Positions 1-30,147 of a DNA stretch of 64,000 bases are shown piece by piece (the first letter of the stretch is position 1; every line of letters begins with the position of its first letter). The stretch spans positions 186,001 to 250,000 of the forward strand of contig JALIZF010001518.1 in the NCBI GenBank assembly GCA_029948255.1, written 5' to 3'. Both the position numbers and the translations under genes were made by a program. This stretch comes from Telmatactis stephensoni (Eukaryota; Cnidaria; Anthozoa; Actiniaria; Isophelliidae). The notes beneath the pieces were generated by a model. It saw only the letters and a program-made list of their open reading frames with translations. It had not been told where the DNA came from and searched no databases.

Positions 1-606
1 GCCGCCTCACGCTTATCCTACACGCGGGTAGCCAGCCAATCAATACGCTCGCATTGTATTGCAAATAGAAGTCTTAAGCACGAATGACGACGAACCGGAA
101 GTGCGCATGCATGAAATGACTGTCTTCGTTGTCCACCTGGAGTAACACGTTGCCCGTTTTCTATTTTTTCAAAAGCAGCAAAAAATAGACCAGGGTGATA
201 TGATATGACGGCCTAGTACTTGTCTCACACCACCATTTAGCTTCTAGGTGGCATATTATGCAAGCTACATTGGAGTTTGTTTGATTTGTCTCGGAAGTTT
301 CCCTTTGCAGAAGCAGGTCATGCAAGGTACAACGTCGAAAGTTGATGTAAATGCTGCGAAAAGTAGCAACGATTGCAGCAGCATGTCTTGTAATGATATT
401 GCACGATGCAATGGGTCATGTAAGTTATTTTGTACGCCTTTGCGAGATCTGAAACAATTGCATCGTGTAAAACAGCTTTAGCATAAAACAAACAATGAAT
501 CGAGAATTTTGTGAAAAATGTATTGATAGAAGAGTTATGTCTTGATGCAAAGATGTGAACCGTCCGCCATAAGCGTTCTGCTACAAAGTATCAATAAGTA
601 TTTTAC

Positions 607-18685
<18,079 letters not shown>

Positions 18686-19658
18686 GCTCAAAAATACACC
18701 GCTTTCACATTGGATGTCAGCTAATATAAGTCTTTAAACAGAAACTAGAACAAATGAAGTTATAGTTATCTCAAAAAAGACACAAAAATACGAAAACATT
18801 TTTAACGAACATTTGAAGCGGGAAAGTACGTTCATGGGGAATACCGCTGAAAACTAAACAATCTACTGCAGGCGTGCTGCACAGGAAACCCAACTTAGGC
18901 AGAAAACTACTTGAGAATCCGGAAAAAACTACAGGTGCACAATCTGAAAATAAACAAAAGATTGAAAAAAGCTTTTAGTCTGCTTACAGACTTGATTTAC
19001 ATGGATGTGTACTTCTATCCAATCCTGTTCCAGAAGAAACAATAAAAAGGATGGATTATTGGGAATCGCGTGTGAGAGGTTTACATTTGTGTTCTCTCCT
19101 AAAGGAAGGTGTGAACAGCCCGGAAGAAAGTGTTGATTTTATGTTTCATCGCGCGAATATTGTGAACGTCGTCAAATCATTGAAGTGACCACGCGTAACC
19201 GGAATGACATCAGTCTCCTTTTTTAAGCGCGGCCATCTCGGCCGTATATAAGAGTTGGTACAGCTTCCGGTTGCCCATTTCGTGCGGACGTCTGCGGACT
19301 AAGGTACTGATAAACCTTAAGTATTCTGAATAGATTTTTATTCCGTTAAAGAAGTTAAAGCAACCCTTTCTCCATTACATAATAGAATTTATTATAATTT
19401 TTAGGGTCAGATACTGAATTTCAGTTTTTCGCAACTATAAAAGTTTTAGAAATGTGTGATCGGTCTAGTGACGTCATAGTTATGTTCGCTCAATTAGCCA
19501 ATCAGTGGTAGATATGTTGTCATGTGACCTTGCCATCTAAAAGCCCTGCATGGCTTCGTCCATCATAAACACATTGTGGTTTGTTTTGGGACAAGAGACA
19601 ACAGAATTTTTATCTCTACAGACACACTTCTAAGCTTTTACTCTCGTTCTGGGACAAC
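18686..19658. promoter_or_regulatory. Shared divergent promoter region of CCDC171 (-) and ARIH1 (+)
   Basis: The two start codons are 973 bp apart and point away from each other, with no other gene between. Visible core-promoter words are TATATAAG at 19245-19252 (plus orientation), a CRE-type TGACGTCA at 19469-19476 and a CCAAT box in AGCCAATCAG at 19495-19504. A possible 5'UTR splice donor (AAG|GTACTG) lies at 19303/19304 for the plus gene. The last 60 bases before the ARIH1 ATG have no in-frame upstream ATG. Which words are used, and where transcription starts, is inference. Confidence 0.6.
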
Positions 19659-22600
19659 ATGGACTCTGGAGATGAAGATGTACTGTATGAGGAGGAGCAG
19701 GACGAAAGCGCAGATGAGTCGCCGTCTGAAGAAGCAGAAAATAGCGATTTTGATATCGACTGTGAAGATCCATCGACTCCAAAAAGACCACATTTAAATG
19801 ACGATTTTCACTATGAATGCCTTACTCCTGAGGCTTTAGTGTCTTACATGAACGAAATCATCGATGAAGTTAATAGCGTTTTTCAAGTGAGTTTTTTTTT
19901 ACCATACGAACTAATCAAATTTGATGGAAAGATCTTCCATTTCGATGTTTTGATGTCTCCACTTCATTTCCCAAATTCGTCGTCTTCAAATTCATCTAAA
20001 ATTCTCATCAAAAGGCTTCTGCTTTACATGAGAAGTGTTTAAAGTGATAACCTTTTGGGTCTAAAGAATCACGGATCTCGGAATTTCCTTTGATATTTTG
20101 TCCTCAGCTACATTTGAATAGGTTTTACTTTTGTACATCTGTTTCTTTTCTATAGTTTTTGATATCTCAAGAGCTGTTCTTAAATATAAAGGAAGTAAAG
20201 TGTAATAATGGCCAACTTGTGAATAGGAAGCTATCCAGAATGTGGCAGTCAATCTTTGGGCCTGTGATTGTTTTTTTTGTGAGGCTCTTTGCTATGCATC
20301 TCCAGTTCTTCTAGCAATAATTATTCCATGGCTGTCAAATTTTCCTTCAATTGAAACTTTCATTTCTATCAAAAATTGGGTGACATATTAATAAGCATGT
20401 GAGTTTTGTTTATTTTTGAGATTGATGTCCAAAAAAGCAATGAAAAACTAACCAAAAATTTAATTAGAAGTTTGAGTGTCCCAGTGGGAAATGAATTATA
20501 GCAACTATTCAAAATCTGAAACATTGACTTTAATTTAGTTTCTCAAAACTAACTTTTGATCACAATTAACAATATATTGTTAGCAAAGCCTTATTACTTT
20601 TTATTTTGTTAAGAAGTTTACATTTGACTCCTTTATGAAAATCAATATATTTCAGAATTTTCATTAATACACATTTCTCTAGCAAGAGAGCAAATCAATG
20701 ATGAAAATTAAGGATCAGGTGTTATTACCTGTATTCTTTGGTAAACTTGATAAGTTTTTACCTGAGTGTTGATAATGAACTGACCATGTACTAAAACAAA
20801 ATGCAATGTTCACACTTTAGTATTATCTATATAAGGATCTCTTAATCAGAGCCAGTATCTTACCAGTTAGGTAATCTTTCTGTAAATTTTAGATGGTCAA
20901 AAGGGCTACATGTACTAATTAATTCTTATAATAAGATGCACATAGTTTCCAAGTTTGTGAAGATTGAAGTTGAATGTGTGTGCATGTTGATTTAGTTTAA
21001 CTCATTACATTAAGTCAACTTTTAAATTAGAATTACCAAAAATTTAATTTTTATAGCTTTATTATAGTAAACCTTTCAAAGTACCTGGCACAATTTCTTA
21101 GTGCTCAATTCAGAGTTTTTTGTGCCAAGTAACATTAGAATGTCACCTTAAATAAATTCTCAACACTGAAAAAAACAGCTTGTGATTATGCTTAAATTGT
21201 TACCTGAAATTTGTTAAGGAAGAGAAAAGTCATTGGATAATGATTGCATTCACTGCTATGCCATGCTGTGTGCAAAAACAAAATAGCACAGATGCTTAAA
21301 AAAGCTTGTTCTTAAGAATATTGACCAGTTGTTCACTATAATATTTCTACCAATTCTGCCTTTATTATTTATAACATGAAAAATACAAACTGATAAAGTT
21401 AACACTGGTATACTTGTACTCTAGTGATTATAGCTCTAATGCATCAAACACCATACTTTTTGTTCATTTATTAATATCTGTTTTCATTGCTAGTTACCAA
21501 GGGCAACAGCAAGAATATTGCTCAGCCATTTTAAGTGGGACAGAGAAAAATTGCTAGAGCGGTAAGCTTGCATGGAAGTACAGTATACACACTTTGAAGT
21601 CTTTTACACCAAAGGTTTAATATGCTATTTAGAAATGAAGTACTGTACGTTATTGGACAAGAGAGGTGTATAATTTATGTTGTTGATACCTGTCAGATAG
21701 CCCCATGTACAAACTAAAATAGAAACCACCAAATATTCCTTTACAATTGTGCTTTACAGTAAATTGCAAATTCCAGTGGTCTTGAACAAATTAATGTGAT
21801 GCACACAACTGACAGGGTAGTAAAGGGGTTTCATGTGATTTGGGCCAAAGTAGCCCATGATCAGTGAATGAATCCACATCACGTGATGTCATTTTACAAA
21901 AGGTATTATAAATGTAGTGATTGCAGTAAAATTTGCTGCATAATGTGTAATAAGTACTCACATTGCTAGCACATTGAATGTGAGAAATAAATAGTGCTAT
22001 GCTGAAATCCTAGAAGATGAGGATATTGTAGTATACAGATGGTTGTATATATTTATATTATATCAATATTTTAATATTCTAGTGGTATACATGTCTGGTA
22101 CTCAGGCACTAGATAATTCATGATCCATTGGTTATTAATGGCAAGGGGCTGTGTTTCTTTAAGGTATTACAGTGGTAACCAAGAGAGTTTGTTTACAGAA
22201 GCACATATTGTATATCCAAGTCATGCTAAAACAAGTCAGACATCTAGGGTAGGTACCACTTCATAGAACAGTTTTCATATGACTGTAAGAATGACATGGT
22301 CAAGAAATTTTAATGTTTTTAAACATGACACTGACACTGTCATGGCTTGGTGCAGTCCATTTCACACTCATACCCAAACTACTCAAAGTGTTTACTTTAG
22401 ATACATGCCACAGATATCATGATGATGATTGTACTAGTCATAGCATCAGAAATGTTATCATGATATTGCCAAAAATGTAGGTGTTGAGGAACCCCTAAAA
22501 TATTGCCAGATAAACAAGCTGTAGTACATCAATCAAATAATTTCAAGTCATCCATTGACATGCTTAGGGGCTTTTAATAATTGTTAATGTTCGTTTTACA

Positions 22601-25600
22601 GGCTAACACAAGATCGCAACCAACAGAGTTAATGTGTGAAATATGTCTTGCTCTTATTCCTGCTGCTGTAAGTATTCTACTACCTAGTGTCCTCCCTTTG
22701 CAAAATTCATTTCTGTAAAAATATCACTGGGCGGTTTCAAAAATGGTGCTTATGTAAAATTAATAATCAGTTTCATATATATGTGATTTCAAAGATCTGA
22801 ATGAGGAATCACAAATCAGTATTAAATTAAAACGTACATGTAGCATATATGTCAAATTTCCTTAGATACATGTTTCATGGGAAAATATATAGCCCCGATC
22901 ACATTTCAGTCACTGGTCATTATCAGGGTTTAAAGCGGCTCGTCAACAGTGGCCAAAAGCTGTTAAACAAGGCAGAAGAAATTCACGAGTGTTACAGAAT
23001 GCCTATGTACACTGTACAGTGTACAAAGATGTACCTAAAGACTATATACTAAAGGTGTCATGATTTATTTGTTGTAGACCTTTGTAGGATTAGAATGTAG
23101 TCACAAGTTCTGTCCAAGATGTTGGAAAGAATATCTCACCACAAAAATTATAGATGAGCATATGGGAGAGGTATGGAATATAATGCGTGTGGTTTGATGT
23201 GGCTAAATGAAATATTGGCAAAGTTAAGATCAAGCCAAGCTGACCAGTCATCTCTTGCTTGCATCAGTGCACATTGCCCCTAAAAGTGTGGTAACATGGG
23301 CAACAAAGTCCTGCAACATTTTGTGCAACATTGTTGCATTACAAGTTGAAGAGCAATCCACATAATATTAATTTGAGAGGGTTTTATCTGACCTGGTTTT
23401 CAATTTCTTTTGAAGTTTTTGGCTGAATCTACAGCCTTCATCCATCCATTTGCTGATGAGGCTGTAGAGTCAGCTGGAAATTTCAAAAGAAATCAAAAAT
23501 TAAGTCAGTTAAAACCCCTCTCAAATTAGTTATTGCAGAGTAATGTAAGTTGCTCATTGCTAGTGATAAATACAATGTGTAGTTCCAGAAAATATCCATA
23601 CCCCACCACAGAGGGATTTTGGAAATTCTGTAGAGGAGGGGGGTCAGAGAAAGAACAAAATTACAGAGTATGCATGTAAGAAAAATGGAAGTTCCAGAGG
23701 ATAGGGGGGTCTATTTCCAAATTCCCTCCATATTGGAGTTATGGATATTTTCTGGAACTACACAATACTGATGCTGTGGACATTGCTAGACATGCTTGTA
23801 TTCTTGGGTTGCACTGACGTCATCATAAAATTTTTCGGGCTTAATATAGAATATTTTTGAATAAAATGTCTTGCATCAAAAAAAGCAGTTGAAGGTTTGT
23901 ATCTATACGAAATTTTTAGTCATAAGAATATTTTGATAACAAGATATGAGCAATCAAATATCTTCATTGTTTGGTGTGAAATGTATGGGTCTGCCATCTT
24001 GGTGCACAACCTTTGTACTGTACACCAACATGGCAGACAGTAACACGAAGGACCAAAATCATGTTAATATCGCTATAATTTGTGTTTTCTATGCAGATAT
24101 TCACCAAAACAAACTTATTTATCACTTACAAAGTTAAAGTCGTAGGATTTGAATCACATTTGCCTATATTTCTGTGTCTTTACGATATACGTGACAGTGT
24201 TGCGTGACAGAAATTGACTCGCAATAAATCAAAAACCATTCATCGAAAGAACTCATTTTTTTGTGTGAGGACCTTTCTTAATGATATAACTAAAATATCT
24301 AGGAAACAGTTTCATGTGATGAATAGTTTAGATTTTAGCTTTTTGATGACGTCACGTGCAACCCAAGAATTGCTATTAAATGTGAACAATGTTGTAGATG
24401 TTAATAGTCATCTGTACATTTATTGTACAGAAATGTCAATATGTAGACATGAACTCTGTAGGCACTGGTTTAGTACTCTTCCTATAGTTGACCTGTAGGT
24501 CTACAATACCCAATGAGAACTTGACACATATCACTACACTACATGTTCTTATGGTTGTCATTGTTGTTGTTGTTATTGTTGTTATTTAATTCTAAACGTG
24601 TTTATTAAAATTGTTTTAATGTGTTGTTTTCAGAACATTTCTTGTCCTGCTAGTAAATGTGATATTCTTGTAGATGAAGTTTTTGTTGGGTAAGTTAAAC
24701 TAGTCATATCAAAACTTAATCAATGGGGTACATTGTACACAGTACAGTACATTGCCAGATTTCATATTGTGAGCGACGAGTCTGTAAATTGTGACAATGG
24801 CAACACAACACTCACATAGCCAGAAAGAGCACATTGAGTTCTACAACATCTCAAAGTTTGGTGTTAATAGGATCAATATTGAACGACTTGCAGCTGTCAA
24901 AAGTGCTAGAATTTACAAAGAAATGTATTAATGGTTATCTGGATAACTTGAAGAAATTGTCTGGATAACCAAACATTTCTTTGTAAATTCCAGCACCCTT
25001 GAATGGCTGTAAATCATTCAATATTGATTCAATTGGCACCAAACTACGGGATTTTGTATAATTCAATGTATTCTTTCTGGCTATGTGAGTGTTGTGTTGC
25101 CATTGTTACAATTTAGGGACTTGTGCCCAGTCTCCAACGATATGAAGTCTGGCATTCTGATCAACATTGTATGTAAATCTGTAAATTGCTTACACAACTA
25201 AAATTAATATTCCAAGCATGTACATACATTCAGCATTGATGTTTGAATGTTTATTCCTAGACAAATAGTAAGAGATCCCAAAGTCAAAACACAGTATCAC
25301 CATGTGATTGCCAACAGCTTTGTAGTGGTATGTAATTAGCTATTTCTAAATAGTCAATTTTGTGTTGAAACAGTACAAAATATTTCCATAATTTATCTCA
25401 CTGTACATGTAGTACTAACTGTAGTTTAAACATTAGAATTTTGATTAAGTATGTTATTTATCCTGTAATGAAAAACTACATTATTAGCACTACTGAGATA
25501 GAATGAAGTGAAAATATGAATGAAAGTTTGAATGAAAGCACTGCATCTTTCATTCAAACTTCCACATTATTCATCCTGATGAGTCAAACTCTTTAGTAAA

Positions 25601-28600
25601 TCTTCCACTTGGTGCACATTTTCTGTACTGAAATTCATATGGTCACTGTAGTTATAATGTAACTACACTGTACCAATATTTACAGTCCTTAACATTATAT
25701 GTACAGTATGTTGACATGATGTTAAATTCATAGTATTTTTTCCTGACTCCCCCCCTCCCCCTCAAACCCTATACAATGTTACAAACTGATTCTAAAGGTA
25801 GTGGTAAGATCAGCTTGATTGATTACAAGGTAATACTAGTTGGTCATAGATTTCTCAAAACAACATTGCTGACAATGATTGTACACTCATGTAGCTATCT
25901 TCAATATACATTGTAAAGGGAAAAATTATCATGTCTGTGGTAGACAAGTGATTATATATTACTGTAGAGTTTATCACTGAATGCATAAAAAATAAATTTA
26001 TTTATTTCTAGAATAATCGTTTAATGAAATGGTGCCCAGGTCCTGACTGTCATAATGCTATCAAAGCTAACTATCATGATGCTTTGCCAGTTACTTGTCT
26101 ATGTGGATATACCTTTTGGTATGTAACAGTAATACACTTACAACTAGTGAACATTGGGTACTAAAGTTGAACGTATACAGATTTCCATGGGACCAAAGAT
26201 ATCTGCTTACTGGAGTATTTGTGATGACAGTGATGGCTACAGCCTACTGGCTAAAATATGAACACAATGGCAAAATGGCAAACATCTAGATATCTTCTCA
26301 TTTATTTGTTCCTTATGATCTTCCAGTAAGCTTTGTTTGCACCCATTCACTTTCTAAGCAAAGGATATTGTTGGGTCATAGTTTCACGATATAATGAGCA
26401 TGTTGTTCCGGCCATGACTTTGTAAGTGCAGTGTAAAACCCTAGTCTGTGACATGCATACAGAAAAGTGCTCTATCTGCCATCTACCCTCAGTCTATGCG
26501 CTCTCCCCCAATGCTAGTGCTACTTGTATGTCACACAACAACTTTCATGGATAACATAATTTAATTGAAACAAGGGTGCAAGCCAAAGGCCATGACTGCA
26601 GAAATTTGGTACTGTACCTTTTTTAATATTATAGCTTTTCTCTTTTCACAGTTTTGGTTGCTCAGAGCCAGTTCATGAACCAGTGAGATGTCTGGTAATA
26701 GCTAACTTCTTAAACATACTTCACTTGCTATATACAAAGGAATCAAAATGAGGCTATGGGCATATAAAGCAGTCATTTGCAATAAGATAAAAGCTTTATG
26801 AGTGTCATGCATGTAGCCCCATTCTAATTCCTATGAATGTGGCAGGCTAACCATATCTTGGACTGGGACTCTCTCAGTATATCTTGGACTGGGACTATTT
26901 AAGAGATGCCAGTTAAAATGGCTTATTATGAGTGACTTCTGACTATTTTTTCAATTTTTCTCAAATGATCAAAATGGTAATAAACTAATGGCTTTTTCCT
27001 TGCCAAAAAAATTGAATACCACCTTTGCATAATTAGGCCCCCTCCCAACTAAAATCTTGACTGGGAATTGCTCAATAGATTACAAAAAATCTCACTCAGT
27101 TTTCAGATAAAGACGGGAGTTTTCACCACTGATGTCTGAAAACTTTGTTGGCTTCATGGTAGCCTATTGCCCAATTCACAGTTGAGACTTAAATCTGGCA
27201 GGGTAGTTCCAGAAAAAGAGAAAGAAAAAAATGTTTGAGTTTGTATGGAAGGAAAATGGAAGTTCCAGAGGATGGGGGGGGGGGGGGGTTCATTTAGGTT
27301 TTGGCTTCAATGTTTTGAAGGGTTTGTGCAAATAGAAAATGCCATCAGATAAGTCACTTAAGTCATTTATTGATCATAGTACTTACAGTGTAGAGATCTG
27401 TGCTTGTAGATTAAATTCACAATATTTGGATTATCTTTTACTTGCAGTGGTTAAAGAAGTGGATAAAGAAGACAAATGATGACAGTGAAACATCCAATTG
27501 GATTTCTGCTAACACCAAAGAATGTCCAAAGTGTAATGTGACAATAGAGAAAAATGGTGGTTGTAATCACATGGTCTGTAGGAACAACAACTGTAAGGTA
27601 CATCATATTATACTGTACCAACTGTGTCATCTGTGTTTAATGAGCTTTTCTCATCCCTTGCATGACATTTTATATTTTAATTGAATAGCAACAAAAATAC
27701 AGTAGTATTTGAAAGAGCAAAAATAGTGTCAAAGTTATGGGCAGCCGAAGTTGGTGCTTTTTGTTGTCCTCCAACGAATATTTCTATACAAAAAGCACCA
27801 ACTTCGGCTGCCCATAACTTTGGCACTATTCATTGAAACTACCTCAAATTTCAAGTTTTTGCTATCTTTGGTGTGCTCTTTCAAATATTATATTTTTAGG
27901 GGTGGCGAAATGGTAAAATCTGAGACTCAGCCGAGACACCAAGACCCCTGTTTCAAAATCTGAGACCGAGACTAATGCTTTTCGAAAATCTGAGACCGAG
28001 ACTGAGTGCTGAGAAAACCGAACCCGAACCTAGAAATACTGAAGCATCTGAATCTGAAAAGTAGTTATTAAGTAGAAACTCAGTTCTCAAATACCCGGAA
28101 AGCAGTCATTGTGAACTACTTTACTACAAGATTTTTGCTGAGCGGCTCGTGCTTCACGCTCGTATAGGTACAAGGAAATATAATATATTAAAACAACTGC
28201 CTGGATGAGCTGCCTTTGCAAATAAACTCCTTAACTACAAAAATTTTACCAAGTGGCTTATGCTTTGGCAAGAGCTAGTTATTGATATTTGGAATAATTG
28301 CAACTCGTTGGCAACTCATTCAGTGCAATGCCTTTGTGGAGTGATTTGCACCTTGCGTCGTAAGAGCAGTCATATCAACTGGGAAGTTTTTACTGACAAG
28401 TTGAAGTTGTTCCCAGGAAGAAACACGGAAAAATGAGAATTCGAGACCCATCACAAAGGCTTCCTGAGATTCCAGGATCGGATGAAAAGTTGCCAAGACC
28501 CACGATTTTCTAAGTACCATTCGCCACCCCTATTTTTGTTGCTGTTGGATAAAAAATTAAAATGTCACACAAGGGGTGAAAATAGCTCATTAATTCCAAA

Positions 28601-30110
28601 AAGCTTTTCTCAAAACTTCAACAATCTATTTTCCCAAAGTGGAATCAAAATTGTGAGTAGAAACGTTTAAAACTGTGATTATGAAGGCCTAAAGTGTCAA
28701 ATAAAAATTGTCTATTTTTAGTGTACAGTAAGTTGTCCTTTAGGGTATCATCAAGTTTATCCATCTATTTCATTATTAATTTATTATTACTAATACATGT
28801 GTTTGACCTTAGGCTGATTTCTGTTGGGTGTGTCTAGGCCCCTGGGAACCACATGGATCAAGCTGGTGAGTCCTAACCCCACTATGATATCAAACTGCCT
28901 ACAGTGTTTATATACTTACAGGTCTCATATCTACTCATGGTGTGTTTGTAGGTATAGCTGTAATCGTTATGATGAAAAAGAAGCACAGGTAGCAAGGGAT
29001 TCACAGTCGGTAAGAATTATATTACAGACAAGTAGACATTGACGAACAAGTGCTCTTAGTAGTAGCCTGGGATATTTGACTTACAAACTTGAGGCAAGGC
29101 ACGTGAATCCCCCTCCTCCCACTGTCTTCATCAGTCCTCTGATTTTGGCTTTTTGTTGTTGTTGTTGTTGTTTTGGGAGGGGGTATTTAAGGCTAATTAT
29201 TATATGATTGAGTTGGTTTTCTTTGTTATTTGTAGGGCTTTATATCGCGTATTTCCCTAGTCATTATGAATTCAAGGGCATTATACAGATATTGCCCTCG
29301 CCCCATACTTCCCTAGGTCATCTTAATTTGGATGTTAGACTTAGAAATTTTCTACTGAGCCCCGAAATCATACACCAAGTAACCAATTTTGGTGAAAAAA
29401 AATCTCTTGAGAAATGACTTTAGGGTTCGAACCCGAGACCTTCTGCACACCTATACCTGCCTTTAACCTCTATACTACTGAGCTAACTGATGGAAACTTA
29501 TCAACAAAAAATCGTTTTGTCTGTTATAATAGTGTTCGTTAACTTCACCGTGAATAGAATTGAAAAGCAATTGTTTAAGATTTTCTTCTGGGAATTCAGA
29601 AACAGTGATCAGATAGTTAATGTCATTTGGGATTGTTTTAGTGTGAAAACCTCCTCAATCATATAATAAGCCAGTTAATTAACTCTTACTCAAAGCTACA
29701 CCGATTAGAGAGAAATTGAATAAAGTGTGTGAGGTGAGTGGGAATTGTCCTCTTGCTTAGATAATACCTGCATCTATTTATATAGGAGGAGTTTTGCAGC
29801 TAAGAGCTGATGTGGGCCTGTTTTCTCTCATACTCACTACCTCCACATTAAATTATTTTGCAAGCATTACTCAAGTCACATGTTGATTTCTGCTGAGGGA
29901 GGAAAAAAACGGAGTGCCTGGAGAAGAACCCTCATGGCATGGTAGAGAACAACACATCAAACAAACTAATTCACTAATGATCTGAGCATTTGAGCTGGGA
30001 CTTGAACCTGGACCACAGTGGTGAAAGGCCGGTGATCTCACCACTTGGCCAACCATGCTACACACTAACCAACTATGCCACTGGTGCTGTTACTTCAGTA
30101 ATAGATTCTC

Positions 30111-30147
<37 letters not shown>

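Noticed and set aside
29421..29495. Functional tRNA gene
   Set aside because: A and B boxes are present on the minus strand but acceptor and anticodon stems do not pair; better as SINE.
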